Shown: in pieces, positions 8,911 through 17,700 of the stretch
How the letters are laid out: each line of letters starts with the position of its first letter
Numbering within the stretch: the first letter of the stretch is position 1
The notes under the pieces: generated by a model
What the model was told of the DNA's origin: nothing
The model's input: only the letters and a program-made list of their open reading frames with translations
The model's database searches: none
DNA from: Afifella marina DSM 2698
GTDB lineage: Bacteria > Pseudomonadota > Alphaproteobacteria > Rhizobiales > Afifellaceae
Direction: 5' to 3'
Assembly: GCF_900102695.1 (NCBI RefSeq)
Contig: NZ_FMVW01000006.1
Location: 124,001 to 188,000 of the forward strand
Length of the DNA: 64,000 nucleotides
Program-made: the position numbers and the translations under genes

Positions 8911-9726
8911 TCAGACCGCTACGAGCTTGAGATGCAGGCGCTCGACAGCATCGCGGGCCTGGGCCGTCAAAGCCTGCCCCGGCGCGAGGCTGATCGAAGA
9001 GCCGGGTGCAAGACCCAAGAGCTCGTTGGCAGTCACGAATTTCGAGGCCGGCGTCACCGCGTTCGATATCCGAGCGGCGACCGGCGCCGAGGGCTGCGGA
9101 ACCGTGGCGGCGCCCCCTGTCAGTTGGGGCGAGGTCACGAGACGCCGCTCCATCCGCATCAGGAAATCCTGCTTGTCGACCATTTCCGCGCCGAACGCCG
9201 CGAGCCGCGCGAGGTATTCCTGCAGAAGCGACCAGAGGACAGGCGAACCATCGGGCCTTGAACCCATGACCTCGCCGCGCTTGTCGGCAGGGTCGGCTCC
9301 GTTGCGAATGGCAATGACCGGCTTGCCCGCGAGAAGGACGCCCAGGAAGAGCGTCGTTGCGGGAGAATCCATCAGGCCAAGAGCCAATCGGCCGGCGAGA
9401 TTCATCGTCAGACACGGCACGAGGAGCAGATCGCACTCCTTGATCAGCTCCGGCACGTCGAGCCAGGGGTCGTAAGGAAGGATCGTCTTCGCTCCCTCCT
9501 GGCGAACGAGATCTTCGGTCAGGACATGCTGGGCGCCCGGCGTCATCAGCACTTTGAGCTCGTGCTTGGAGGCGCTCAGGCGGCGGATGCCTTCGCGCGC
9601 GGCGTAAAAGCCGCTCGCCGCGCCGCTCAGCAGCATGACGACGCGCCGCGGCGAGGTGTCGAGCGTCTCGCCCTCGAGCTGCGCCATCACCCTGGCGACG
9701 ACCATGTCGGCGATTGCCTCGTCCAT
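8911..9726 (-). CDS. BMC-associated flavoprotein (PF02441-like) with N-terminal encapsulation-like helix
   Basis: This is a 271-residue protein with the fold pattern of the flavoprotein/HFCD family (LLSGAASGFYAAREGIRRL near residue 33, then DLLLVPCLTMNLAGRLALG and GKPVIAIRNGADP). Such proteins bind FMN and some decarboxylate cysteine residues. Members occur in several BMC loci, but their role there is unsettled. Residues 1-18 (DEAIADMVVARVMAQLEG) form an amphipathic helix like those that target cargo to the shell, which suggests it is encapsulated. One inference is flavin-based electron transfer or corrinoid reduction replacing PduS, which is absent. The C-terminus contains an unusual segment rich in Ala, Pro and Val. 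Confidence 0.8.
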   Translation of the reverse strand: MDEAIADMVVARVMAQLEGETLDTSPRRVVMLLSGAASGFYAAREGIRRLSASKHELKVLMTPGAQHVLTEDLVRQEGAKTILPYDPWLDVPELIKECDLLLVPCLTMNLAGRLALGLMDSPATTLFLGVLLAGKPVIAIRNGADPADKRGEVMGSRPDGSPVLWSLLQEYLARLAAFGAEMVDKQDFLMRMERRLVTSPQLTGGAATVPQPSAPVAARISNAVTPASKFVTANELLGLAPGSSISLAPGQALTAQARDAVERLHLKLVAV

Positions 9727-9747
9727 CGCCCTCTCCCTTCAGCCTCC

Positions 9748-10533
9748 TCAACGCGGAATGATGAGGGTGCACATCTGGCCGGTCCGGATGCCGGCCGCAT
9801 TCGCCTCGTCCGTGTCGACGTGGAGTTCGGTGCGCCAACCGGCCTTCACCCGCACGAAGATGCCGTGCAGCGTCGTGGGCTTCGGACCGTCGACACGCAG
9901 ATCGAGAAGATCACCAGCCTTGACACGAAGCTCGCGGGCAACATCGTCGCTGAGGTGAATGTGACGCCGTGCCTGGAAGGCACCACCGCCCTTACCGCCC
10001 GGCAGGCGCACGGTGCCCCGCGGACCAACGAGCGTCACGGGCTGCGTGCCCTCTTCGCTGCCTTCGGTGCGCACCGGCAGTTTCAAGCCGATATTGGTGG
10101 CATCCGTCTGCGCGAGTTCGACCTGCGAGAACGCCCTGGTCGGGCCGAGGACACGGACCTTTTCGATCGCCCGCTTCGGACCGACAACGATCAGCTGCTC
10201 TTTCGCGGCGAAATAGCCCTTCTGATAGAGCTCATTATAGACCTGCAGGTCGTAGCCTTCGCCGAAGAGCACCTTCACGTGTTCGTCGCAGAGATGGATG
10301 TGGCGGACGGACACGCCGGTGTAGACCGGCAGTTCGAGATTGCCGTTGCGGATGACCGGCTTCGTCGGCGTTTCGCTTTGGATAGCCTCAGGCTTGGGCG
10401 CCTCAGCCTTGGGCGGCTCGGTCTTGGCCGCAGCCGGTGGTGCACTCGCCGTCGACTTAGCCGCTTCCGCTTGCGAAAGGCGCCGGATCACTTCTTTGGT
10501 GACCCCATCGATCGTTTCGGCGGTGATTTCCAT
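9748..10533 (-). CDS. pduL: PduL phosphotransacylase with N-terminal encapsulation helix
   Basis: It exchanges CoA for phosphate on propionyl-CoA, giving propionyl-phosphate for the kinase and recycling CoA inside the shell. The two zinc-binding His motifs are visible (SVRHIHLCDEHV and ARRHIHLSDD). Residues 1-21 (with GVTKEVIRRLSQ) are a typical encapsulation helix, joined to the enzyme by a Lys/Ala/Pro-rich linker of about 45 residues. This makes the protein about 261 aa instead of 210. The ATG at 10533 follows GAGGAG; a longer frame from 10584 is not needed. Confidence 0.94.
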   Translation of the reverse strand: MEITAETIDGVTKEVIRRLSQAEAAKSTASAPPAAAKTEPPKAEAPKPEAIQSETPTKPVIRNGNLELPVYTGVSVRHIHLCDEHVKVLFGEGYDLQVYNELYQKGYFAAKEQLIVVGPKRAIEKVRVLGPTRAFSQVELAQTDATNIGLKLPVRTEGSEEGTQPVTLVGPRGTVRLPGGKGGGAFQARRHIHLSDDVARELRVKAGDLLDLRVDGPKPTTLHGIFVRVKAGWRTELHVDTDEANAAGIRTGQMCTLIIPR

Positions 10534-10612
10534 CGAGATACTCCTCAGTCGCGCCTTCGGCGCGGTCTTCTTCGTCCGTTCCAATCGTCGGCGACGCGGT
10601 CTTCACCGATCG

Positions 10613-11305
10613 TCAGTACTTCCTTCTGGAGCGCCGTCCCTTGCGGGGGCGGCCGCTCGAGGCTGCCGGCTCACCGGTCGCATTCGTCTCGCCCGCCTCA
10701 GCATCCGAGGTGTCGTCGGCCTCTTCGTCATCCGCTTCGTCGGATGCTTCATCGTTGCTTTCGACCGCTGTCTCGGCTGCAGCATCCTCTTGCGGGGCTG
10801 CATCGGCTGCGGCGGACGTCTCGACCTCGGAGGCTTCTTCAGCGACCGGCGCGGTCACCTCCGAAGCCTTGGGTTGGTCGTCTTCGGCGTCGCTTTCGCC
10901 TTCGGCGCTGTCCTCGGAACCGGCGGCTTCGGAGCTCGCCTCTTCCGGTGCAGCTTCAGCGGCGGCAGGCTCTGCCGCCGGCGTCTCTGGGGCGGCCTCG
11001 CTCGGCGCCTCCGACTTCGGCTTGCCGCCGGCCTGCAGGATCAGGCTTTCGAGCGTGTCGTGCGGACGCGGAATGATCAGTTGACCATCGATCCGGCCGA
11101 CCTTCTCACCGGCCGCCGTTCCAGCCGCCACCGCCGCGCGGATCGCACCGACGTCTCCCGCCAGCTTGATGGTGATCCGTCCACCGCCTTTCGCGGTCTC
11201 GGAGCCGAGCAGCACGACATTGGCGGATTTCACCGCCGCGTCCGCCGCCGCGATTGCAGTCGGCAGGCCAATGGCCTCGATCAATCCCAGAGCCTTCAGC
11301 GCCAT
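10613..11305 (-). CDS. BMC-H shell protein with a long acidic C-terminal tail
   Basis: Residues 1-90 form one complete BMC domain (ALGLIEAIGLPTAIAAADAAVK, VGRIDGQLIIPRPHDTLE), so it should form hexameric shell tiles. Residues about 93-218 are a low-complexity tail made almost wholly of Ala, Glu, Asp, Ser, Pro and Thr, very acidic and predicted disordered. The last dozen or so residues turn strongly basic (RPRKGRRSRRKY). PduK and EutK also carry extensions, but with metal-binding or helix-turn-helix domains, neither of which is visible here. The tail could face the lumen or cytosol and tether cargo, other compartments or nucleic acid. It lies between pduH and pduL. Confidence 0.9.
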   Translation of the reverse strand: MALKALGLIEAIGLPTAIAAADAAVKSANVVLLGSETAKGGGRITIKLAGDVGAIRAAVAAGTAAGEKVGRIDGQLIIPRPHDTLESLILQAGGKPKSEAPSEAAPETPAAEPAAAEAAPEEASSEAAGSEDSAEGESDAEDDQPKASEVTAPVAEEASEVETSAAADAAPQEDAAAETAVESNDEASDEADDEEADDTSDAEAGETNATGEPAASSGRPRKGRRSRRKY

Positions 11306-11958
11306 TGTGTTCCTCGTTCTTTTATGATCGCCACGACGATCTTGACGATCTTGCGTATCTCGGCCTCGCTCAGAGCAAGCTGCGAAGCGGCCTCACCGGC
11401 CGTCGGTCTCGCTGTCTCAGCCGCGTGTTGATTTGTGCAGGTCCGCGCGGCGCTGCCTTCGGCGCGCGCCTGGCCTTGTGCCGGCATGCCGCCGCCGTTG
11501 CCGTCCCACGACGCGGCCGCCGTCTTGGCCGGTGCGGATGCGGCCGATCGTGCCGCCGCCCGCCGTTCGGAGGCCGGCCGAACCTGCTCGTCGACATCCT
11601 CGACCGCGTCTTCGAAGAGTAGCGGAAGCCGTGCGACCATGCGGGCCGCATTGGCGCCGGCCCGGCGACATACGGCTTCGGATTTGCCTTCGTAGGGAAT
11701 CGTCAGGACCGGCTTCTCGGGCGGCATGTGCCGTTCGTGCAGAACGATCGCGTCGGCGCCGATCGCGACACCGATATCGATCCGCGAGCTGATCGCGGCC
11801 GCATAGGCCGCATCCACGACGTCTCCGGAAGCGGCCTCGGCAAGCTTGGTCGGGACGCCCTCTTCCTCAGCGCCGATCAAAACCCAGTCGTAAAGCGACG
11901 GCGCTGCGCCGCGGACGACCGCGACATTGATGGTGGGACGTTCGGACTTCTCGGCCAT
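11296..11958 (-). CDS. pduH: Diol dehydratase reactivase small subunit (PduH) with C-terminal extension
   Basis: The first 115 residues match the PduH/DhaG small subunit, which works with PduG to exchange damaged cobalamin out of diol dehydratase. The rest is extra: a low-complexity Ala/Gly/Arg linker (about 120-190) and a final amphipathic helix (LSEAEIRKIVKIVVAIIKE) that looks like an encapsulation peptide. Total length is 220 aa against about 116 normally. It overlaps the start of the tailed BMC-H gene by 10 bp and follows pduG closely. The extension suggests that the reactivase is attached to the shell, which is inference. Confidence 0.9.
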   Translation of the reverse strand: MAEKSERPTINVAVVRGAAPSLYDWVLIGAEEEGVPTKLAEAASGDVVDAAYAAAISSRIDIGVAIGADAIVLHERHMPPEKPVLTIPYEGKSEAVCRRAGANAARMVARLPLLFEDAVEDVDEQVRPASERRAAARSAASAPAKTAAASWDGNGGGMPAQGQARAEGSAARTCTNQHAAETARPTAGEAASQLALSEAEIRKIVKIVVAIIKERGTQWR

Positions 11959-11961
11959 AGC

Positions 11962-13800
11962 TCAGACGGCTCCCTGATGCCGCGCATGGCTGAGGACGAG
12001 GCCGGTCGCCACGGCGTTCACCGGGCCGAGGGAGCCGCGAATATTGGCGGTGCCGATGACCGTGCCGTAATGGGCGAGCTGGTCGGTCAGCATGCGGGCG
12101 ACTTCAAAGTCGAGCCCAGAACCGCCGACGACAGCGACGAACTGGATCTCGCGGATGTTGCCGGCCGGCGCAACGGCAGAGAGCGCACGCATGGCGTTGC
12201 GCACGAAGACGCGGCGCTTGGCCTCGCGGCGCACCTCGCGGATGCGGTCGAGCGTGTGATGCGTCGGGATCGGAGAGAGCCCGTCCGGGGTGATCAGGGC
12301 GACACGGCCGAAGAGTTTCGGATCGAGCGGCTCCTCGAAGAAGCGCACGGTGTTGTCCTCGTGGCGGACGTGGAACAGGCTCTCCACACGCACCAGCGGG
12401 AAGCGCTTGATCTGCTCGGCGACGTCCGTCTCGTTGCCGCCCGGGAGATCGAGCTCACGCTGGATAAGGAGGGTGACCATGTCGCCCGCGCCGGCAAGAT
12501 GGACGGAGCGCACGTCACGATCCTTTTCGAGGATCGCGGCGTCGGTCGAACCGGCACCAAGGTCGAGGATCGCCAACGGCGTGTCGAGACCCGGTGTGGT
12601 GAGTGTGCCGAGGATCGCCATGTTGGCTTCGACACCGCCCAGCTGCACCTTGATGCCGAGCTCCTTGTGCAGACCTTCGGCAAGCTGCTCCATCAGAAGC
12701 TTGTCGGTGTTGACCATGGCCGCGAGACCGACGGCATTCTCCATCGAGAATTCCTGGGCGAGGCCACCCGAAACCCGCTGCGGCACGAGACAGTCGACCG
12801 CCAGCACGTCGCGGATATGCACCTCCGACGCCGGCTTCTTCGTCATGTTGCTCATGGTCTGGCGCACGCGTGCCACCATGCCGCCGACATTCGTGCCGGA
12901 TTCGCCTTCCACATCCTTGAGAGGGAAGGCCTGGGCAAGCGCATCCATGATCGCGTCAGCGCCGGAATCCATCGGCGCGTCGACGGTGCGGCGCTCGCCG
13001 ATAAGCTTCAGCGAACCTGCCGGAATGTGCCGCGTCTGCACGTCGCCGGCGGGAGTGCGGATGACCACGGCCGAGCGCAGGCCGATAAGGGCCTTGGCGA
13101 TCGGGATGATCATCGTCGTTTCCTGCGGCGTCAGCTTGAAGAGCGTCGCGATGCCATAGGGATTGCTGAGCTGCTGGATCGACTGGCCGTGATCGGCCAC
13201 TTCGACCGCTGCCAGCATGCCGAGCGGCACCTGATCGATGAGCTTCACCTCATCGACGATCGGCAACTTCTTGGGAAGCCGGTTGGCGATCAGAACACCG
13301 TCGTCGCCCTGCACGATCGCGGCCGTCACATCGACGCCGCGCTCGATCGCCGCTGCCAACATCTGTGCGGCGCGGGTGAAATCGTAGGTCTTCGGGACGA
13401 CGGCGATAATCGCCTCGTCCGTCGGGGCTGTCTCAAGCTCACTGATGTCATGCGTTACGCCGACACCGATGCCGAGCCCGCCCGGAGAATTCGGATTGTG
13501 GCCGATCATCGAGGATTCGGTGATGATCGTTTCGGTGATCGTTTCCATGGCGATATCGCCAATCACCGGGGTCGCTTCATTCAGAAGTACGAGGTCGATG
13601 TCGCCCAGCGCGAGGCCGGCCTGCTGCACCGCTGTCTCAAGCGCTCGCACCACACCCGGCACGTTCGCCAGAGTGCCTTTGATGCCCGTCGTCGGCATAC
13701 GGCTGGAGGCCAGGAAATTCGGTACGCCACCAGGTGCGCCCACTTCGGCCAGGGCAACTTCCGTGGTCGAGTTTCCGATATCGACGCCCGCGACCTTCAT
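11962..13800 (-). CDS. pduG: Diol dehydratase reactivase large subunit (PduG)
   Basis: This is an actin/Hsp70-fold ATPase that, with PduH, reactivates diol dehydratase by releasing inactive cobalamin. The length of 612 residues is close to PduG (about 610). ATP-fold motifs are visible at the start (DIGNSTTEVALAEV) and in the second lobe (DLGAGSTDAAILEKD), with GGSGLDFEVARML near the C-terminus. I chose the ATG at 13800, preceded by GGAAG and matching the family start; the upstream in-frame extension to 13890 runs through a hairpin and is not protein-like. It is separated from pduE by 129 bp containing a perfect 13-bp stem. Confidence 0.95.
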   Translation of the reverse strand: MKVAGVDIGNSTTEVALAEVGAPGGVPNFLASSRMPTTGIKGTLANVPGVVRALETAVQQAGLALGDIDLVLLNEATPVIGDIAMETITETIITESSMIGHNPNSPGGLGIGVGVTHDISELETAPTDEAIIAVVPKTYDFTRAAQMLAAAIERGVDVTAAIVQGDDGVLIANRLPKKLPIVDEVKLIDQVPLGMLAAVEVADHGQSIQQLSNPYGIATLFKLTPQETTMIIPIAKALIGLRSAVVIRTPAGDVQTRHIPAGSLKLIGERRTVDAPMDSGADAIMDALAQAFPLKDVEGESGTNVGGMVARVRQTMSNMTKKPASEVHIRDVLAVDCLVPQRVSGGLAQEFSMENAVGLAAMVNTDKLLMEQLAEGLHKELGIKVQLGGVEANMAILGTLTTPGLDTPLAILDLGAGSTDAAILEKDRDVRSVHLAGAGDMVTLLIQRELDLPGGNETDVAEQIKRFPLVRVESLFHVRHEDNTVRFFEEPLDPKLFGRVALITPDGLSPIPTHHTLDRIREVRREAKRRVFVRNAMRALSAVAPAGNIREIQFVAVVGGSGLDFEVARMLTDQLAHYGTVIGTANIRGSLGPVNAVATGLVLSHARHQGAV

Positions 13801-13832
13801 TTCACTTCCAATAGGTTTGCTTTGAGGAAGGT

Positions 13833-13873
13833 GCGAAACGGCGGGCCAATTGGGGGTACACCCGCCGTTTCGC
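13833..13873 (-). other. Perfect 13-bp intercistronic hairpin between pduE and pduG
   Basis: The arms GCGAAACGGCGGG (13833-13845) and CCCGCCGTTTCGC (13861-13873) match perfectly around a 15-base loop. No T run follows on the minus strand. It is more likely an mRNA 3'-end stabiliser or processing site than a terminator, and could keep dehydratase output above reactivase output. Confidence 0.65.
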
Positions 13874-13929
13874 AGAGAACCAAACTCCAAGGGGGAGCAA
13901 CGTGCAGGAGTTTGGTCAGCCCGTTTTGG

Positions 13930-14445
13930 TCAGTCCTTGCGGAGGACGTCGCGACGTTCGTAAACGTCGGCCGCCTCACGAACGAAGCCCGCGCAAATCT
14001 GTGCGTCGAACTTGCTCTCCAACTCGTCCGCGATCGCCAGCAATTCGGCTTTCGTGGAGCGGTTCGGACGCAGGGCGTTGTACATCTCCAGGATCCGCTC
14101 ATCGGGAACCCGGGTCATCTCGGCAGCGCGCCGGAGGTTCGCCGCGAACTGCGGGCGACCAACGCTCTCACCAATCTGAGCCTGGTATTCCAAAGTCTGA
14201 GCCGTGATGCGGATGTCGTTCGGGCCAATTTTGCCGTTGAGCACATCCTCAAGAGTGATGTCCTCAAGCGACTTGCCGCTCGGCGTCTTGACCAGCTCCG
14301 GATGGAGCTTGGCCAGCGGATAGTCCTTCGTGTGGTCGAGCTTTCCGCTTGCAACCGCCTTGCTGGGGGCAGCGGCGGAACCGCCGTTGCCGAGCTCAGC
14401 GAGCACTTCGCGAACAATGGAGTTGATCAGGTCTTGCTGTGACAT
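13930..14445 (-). CDS. pduE: B12-dependent diol dehydratase small subunit (PduE)
   Basis: This is the small subunit of the adenosylcobalamin-dependent propanediol dehydratase. At 171 residues it matches diol dehydratase PduE (about 173), not glycerol dehydratase (about 141). The first 20 residues (LINSIVREVLAELGNGG) are an amphipathic targeting helix followed by a short Ala/Ser linker. The body carries the conserved DYPLAKLHPELVKTPSGKSL segment and GRPQFAANLRRAAEMTRVP. It follows pduD by 19 bp. Confidence 0.95.
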   Translation of the reverse strand: MSQQDLINSIVREVLAELGNGGSAAAPSKAVASGKLDHTKDYPLAKLHPELVKTPSGKSLEDITLEDVLNGKIGPNDIRITAQTLEYQAQIGESVGRPQFAANLRRAAEMTRVPDERILEMYNALRPNRSTKAELLAIADELESKFDAQICAGFVREAADVYERRDVLRKD

Positions 14446-14464
14446 TGCTTTTCTCCCTGTCCGC

Positions 14465-15145
14465 TCAGCTGAACTTCACTTCAAGATCGACCGGCTTCGC
14501 ACTGCGATCGACGAAGCTGGTTTCACGGATGTGGAGGACCGCTGCGATGGCCTGGTATTTCGGCCGGGCCATCTGGTCGTTCTTCTGCCGCACGGGATCG
14601 GGCGTCTCGCCCTTCGCGTAGCGCGCAGCGTTGCGGCCGATTGATCGGTAGGTTTCAAGGTCGAGCACCGGCGCCTGCGGGAACAGCTCCAGGTTCTGGA
14701 GCGGGAACAGGTCTCGCTGGTGAATGACCGAGGTGCCCCGCGACTGGATGCCGATGGCGATGCCCGAACCGGCGAGCTTCGCACCGACATTGCCGGCGAA
14801 GGCGACGTCGGAGGTGTGCTTGACCCGGACGACGCGTCCCTTGCAGCCCTCTTCCTCGATGCCCGCGAGAATTTCGCGCAGCACCTTGGCGTGGGGGATG
14901 CCAGTGATCGTCTGCTCCTTCAGCTTGTCGCCGAAGGCCGGAGCAAGCGCCACGACGACTTCGTTCGGCTCTGTACCCTGCTTGGCAGGGCCGACCTCAC
15001 GCAGTGTCATCTTGGCGGCGGAGTTATCGACCGGTGCAAAGGCGGAAACCGGAGTGCTTTTCGCACCCTTGTTCTCCGCCAGCTGCATCTGGGCCAGGAC
15101 TTCCCGAACCGCGTCTCGGACAGCTGCTTCTGTGATCTGTGCCAT
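14465..15145 (-). CDS. pduD: B12-dependent diol dehydratase medium subunit (PduD)
   Basis: This is the medium subunit of the propanediol dehydratase. The 226 residues match PduD (about 224) and exceed the glycerol dehydratase subunit (about 194). Residues 1-20 ([16 protein letters not shown]) form the known type of encapsulation helix, here followed by a Lys/Ser/Thr linker. The conserved body includes [30 protein letters not shown]-like sequence and [14 protein letters not shown]. It follows pduC by 24 bp and is translated just before pduE. Confidence 0.95.
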   Translation of the reverse strand: MAQITEAAVRDAVREVLAQMQLAENKGAKSTPVSAFAPVDNSAAKMTLREVGPAKQGTEPNEVVVALAPAFGDKLKEQTITGIPHAKVLREILAGIEEEGCKGRVVRVKHTSDVAFAGNVGAKLAGSGIAIGIQSRGTSVIHQRDLFPLQNLELFPQAPVLDLETYRSIGRNAARYAKGETPDPVRQKNDQMARPKYQAIAAVLHIRETSFVDRSAKPVDLEVKFS

Positions 15146-15169
15146 TTCTGTCTATCTCCTGACCGCGGC

Positions 15170-16837
15170 TTAGAGATCTTCAGGCCGAATGGCCTGACGG
15201 ATCGTCTGCAACTGTTTCCAGCGCTCGCCTTCGGCCCGATATCCAGTGCCAGGGCCCTGGTAGTCGTTCAGGTCATTGACGGCAGCGATCGGGTTGAAGT
15301 CGGTGTCGAAGATCGTCGAAGTGTGCAGGTAGTCGCCCGCCACGCGCTGCTTCTGGATGGACAAAACGGAGTTCGCCACATCCGCAAAGCCTTGCTTGGC
15401 AAGAGCCTTGATCACATCGAGACCGGTGATGCCCCGCTTCAGGATGTCCTGGGCAGCCTTGGTGTCCCGCACCTTGTCGCGCGCCGGCATGTCGTCGCTC
15501 GAATAGGCGTAGGTTGCTGCTTCGACTTCCTCGTCGGTGATCGCCGGCAGACCAAGTTCCGTAAAGACTGCCTGCATGGCGCGGGCGGCCTTGTTGCGGA
15601 CTTCGATGATCTTCTCTTCCGAACTCGGGACGAGGCCAGCATCGACCTTGAGGTCGCGCTGAATGATCAGCCAATCGTCAATGTCGTCGATGTCGACATT
15701 GGAACCGGCGAACATGTTGTCCTTGTTCGGAGTGGCCGAGTAGCCAGAGGTGATGAAGTCGGTTCCCGGAAGGAACTGCATCAACAGGCGGGCCGTCCGA
15801 CGCATGTCGGAATGCGAGAAGGTCTGGTCGTTGCCCGACGCGTTCTCAAGATCGAGGCACGCCGTGACGAGGTTCTCGCCGAGGACGGCACGGATACCAC
15901 CCGGGACGCCGGCAGGAACGCCGATGCACGAGATGGAGCCATTCTGCAGGCCCTGCACGCCGGCCGCCTTGGTCAGCATGATGCACTTGATCTCCAAGTA
16001 CAGCATCGACTTGCCTTCGGCGTAACCCATCTGCACTTCCGAACCGGTACCGGAGGTGAAGCGCATCTTGATGCCGCGTGAGGCGTAGGCGGAAGCCAGG
16101 AAGCCCTTCGACCACGGCGTGTCGTCGCCGTCGATGAACACCCGCTCCGTGCCGTAGACCGAGACCGTTTCCGCATAGGCGGTCAGACCGCGCATGCCGA
16201 GTTCGAGCTCGATCGATTCCTCCAGAGAGTCCTGCCAGAGGACGCCCGGACGGCCGACCTGGCCACCGATCAGAAGCGCAAGCGCGTTGAACGGGCCATA
16301 GTTGAACACCGCGACGGTCGTCTCGATCTCGGCGAAGCCGTAGCAGGTCGCCTCAGCCGCGTCGGCCGCCATCAGGACGGGATTGTCCTGGGTGTTGGTC
16401 ACGTGAGCCTGGTTCGCCGGGGTGCGGCGGGCACGCATCTTCTGCACGCCCATCATCATCTCGACGACGTTGAGCTCGTCCACAACCGCTGCGATCTTGG
16501 CGGGCGTGAGACCCGAGAAGACGCGAACGACCTTCTCGCGCGGCACGTTGATGTCGACGATCATCCTGGCGATATCAACAGCCGACATCGCCATCATCTC
16601 TTCGGCGACCTTGGCGTTGATGCCATATTTGGCGATGAAGAGCTCGTTGAAGTCGAACTCGTCAACCGTGCGACCGTCCATTTCGACGATCACACCGTCC
16701 TTGATTTTGATGCTCGGCTTCGGATCGTTCGGGCTGCCCATGGCAATCATGCCGACTTCGGGCCATTCCGTCACATACCCGTCTTGGTTGACGGGCCGCT
16801 TCTCCAGAGCCTCAAATCTTTTATGCCTTTTGGCCAT
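15170..16837 (-). CDS. pduC: B12-dependent diol dehydratase large (catalytic) subunit (PduC)
   Basis: This catalytic subunit converts 1,2-propanediol to propionaldehyde by a cobalamin radical mechanism; related enzymes also act on glycerol and ethanediol. It has 555 residues against 554 in enteric PduC. Conserved stretches such as MAKRHKRFEALEKRPVNQDG at the start and SGTGSEVQMGYAEGKSMLYLE in the barrel are plain. I chose the ATG at 16837 because GAGGAA lies upstream and the start matches the family exactly. A longer in-frame start at 16909 would run into pduB. It is the metabolic centre of the locus. Confidence 0.97.
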   Translation of the reverse strand: MAKRHKRFEALEKRPVNQDGYVTEWPEVGMIAMGSPNDPKPSIKIKDGVIVEMDGRTVDEFDFNELFIAKYGINAKVAEEMMAMSAVDIARMIVDINVPREKVVRVFSGLTPAKIAAVVDELNVVEMMMGVQKMRARRTPANQAHVTNTQDNPVLMAADAAEATCYGFAEIETTVAVFNYGPFNALALLIGGQVGRPGVLWQDSLEESIELELGMRGLTAYAETVSVYGTERVFIDGDDTPWSKGFLASAYASRGIKMRFTSGTGSEVQMGYAEGKSMLYLEIKCIMLTKAAGVQGLQNGSISCIGVPAGVPGGIRAVLGENLVTACLDLENASGNDQTFSHSDMRRTARLLMQFLPGTDFITSGYSATPNKDNMFAGSNVDIDDIDDWLIIQRDLKVDAGLVPSSEEKIIEVRNKAARAMQAVFTELGLPAITDEEVEAATYAYSSDDMPARDKVRDTKAAQDILKRGITGLDVIKALAKQGFADVANSVLSIQKQRVAGDYLHTSTIFDTDFNPIAAVNDLNDYQGPGTGYRAEGERWKQLQTIRQAIRPEDL

Positions 16838-16868
16838 ACTTTTATTCCTCGCTAAGGCTGGCTCTCGA

Positions 16869-17666
16869 TCAGATGTACGGAGTTCCGTCCGTCTTCGGCT
16901 CCGAGCCAAGCGTTCCGAGGAGCTTCACGCCGATCTCGCGTGCCGTGACGACCGCCTGGCGGACCGCACCGGCATCACCGCTGAAGAAGCCAATGACCTC
17001 GTTCGAGAAAGACGTGCCCTTGGCCGGCGAAGAGATGCCCAGCAGATCGACGTCTGCCGACTTCACTGCGGCATCGACCATCTCGACACCGATACCGGCG
17101 GGAGCACCGACGCAAAGGCCGAAAGCGCGCCCGATCGGAGCACCGAAAGCCTTGTTGCAGGCGTAGCTGGCACGTGCGGTGTACTGCAGCTCAATGTGGC
17201 CGGCGTCATTTGCATAGACGTCGCCGAACGTGCGCTGCAGATCCTTAAGGGCAACCTCGATACCGCGACGGGCATCCGACACCTCTTCGGCACCGAGGAT
17301 GATCAGGGAGCCGTGGCCCGCCCCGCCCTTGGTGTCACGAGCAAGCTCGATCGAGATGACTTCGGTGTTGGTGGCCTTCACGGCCTCGTCGACGGCGAGG
17401 ATGTGCGGGCCGGCGCCAGTGCGTGAGCTCAGGATGCCGATCGAGCGGTACTTCGGGTCGTAGCCCAGCATTTCGTGCAGCTTCGGATCGAGGTTGGCGA
17501 TCACGATGCCGATCGAATCGCCGACCGCAGTCCCGACGAATTCCGTCAGGCCGGGATGCTTGGTGGCGGGCTGCGACGCAGCCGGAGCAGCCGGAGCAGC
17601 GCCGGCGTTGCCGCCGATCTTCTGCATCACCTGCTGCACCATCTGGTCGAGGAGTTTATCGTCCAT
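16869..17666 (-). CDS. pduB: Trimeric BMC shell protein (PduB)
   Basis: This tandem BMC-domain (BMC-T) shell protein forms pseudohexameric trimers, thought to hold a gated pore. Length is 265 residues, like PduB (about 270). The first 20 residues (DDKLLDQMVQQVMQKIGG) are the PduB N-terminal helix known to link shell to cargo, followed by an Ala/Pro linker. Two BMC repeats follow (about 50-150 and 155-258, the second with AVKSADVDLLGISSPAKG). It sits between pduA and pduC, as in enteric pdu operons. Confidence 0.95.
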   Translation of the reverse strand: MDDKLLDQMVQQVMQKIGGNAGAAPAAPAASQPATKHPGLTEFVGTAVGDSIGIVIANLDPKLHEMLGYDPKYRSIGILSSRTGAGPHILAVDEAVKATNTEVISIELARDTKGGAGHGSLIILGAEEVSDARRGIEVALKDLQRTFGDVYANDAGHIELQYTARASYACNKAFGAPIGRAFGLCVGAPAGIGVEMVDAAVKSADVDLLGISSPAKGTSFSNEVIGFFSGDAGAVRQAVVTAREIGVKLLGTLGSEPKTDGTPYI

Positions 17667-17700
17667 GGCGTGTCATCCTTTAATGACTAGTGCGTACAGA

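Noticed and set aside
11728-14442. 904-aa plus-strand open frame across pduH, pduG and pduE
   Set aside because: It is the complement of strongly conserved reactivase and dehydratase genes and has shadow-frame composition.
13930-16837. Glycerol dehydratase (DhaBCE) instead of diol dehydratase
   Set aside because: Medium and small subunits have the longer diol-type lengths (226 and 171 aa) with N-terminal encapsulation helices that glycerol dehydratases lack.
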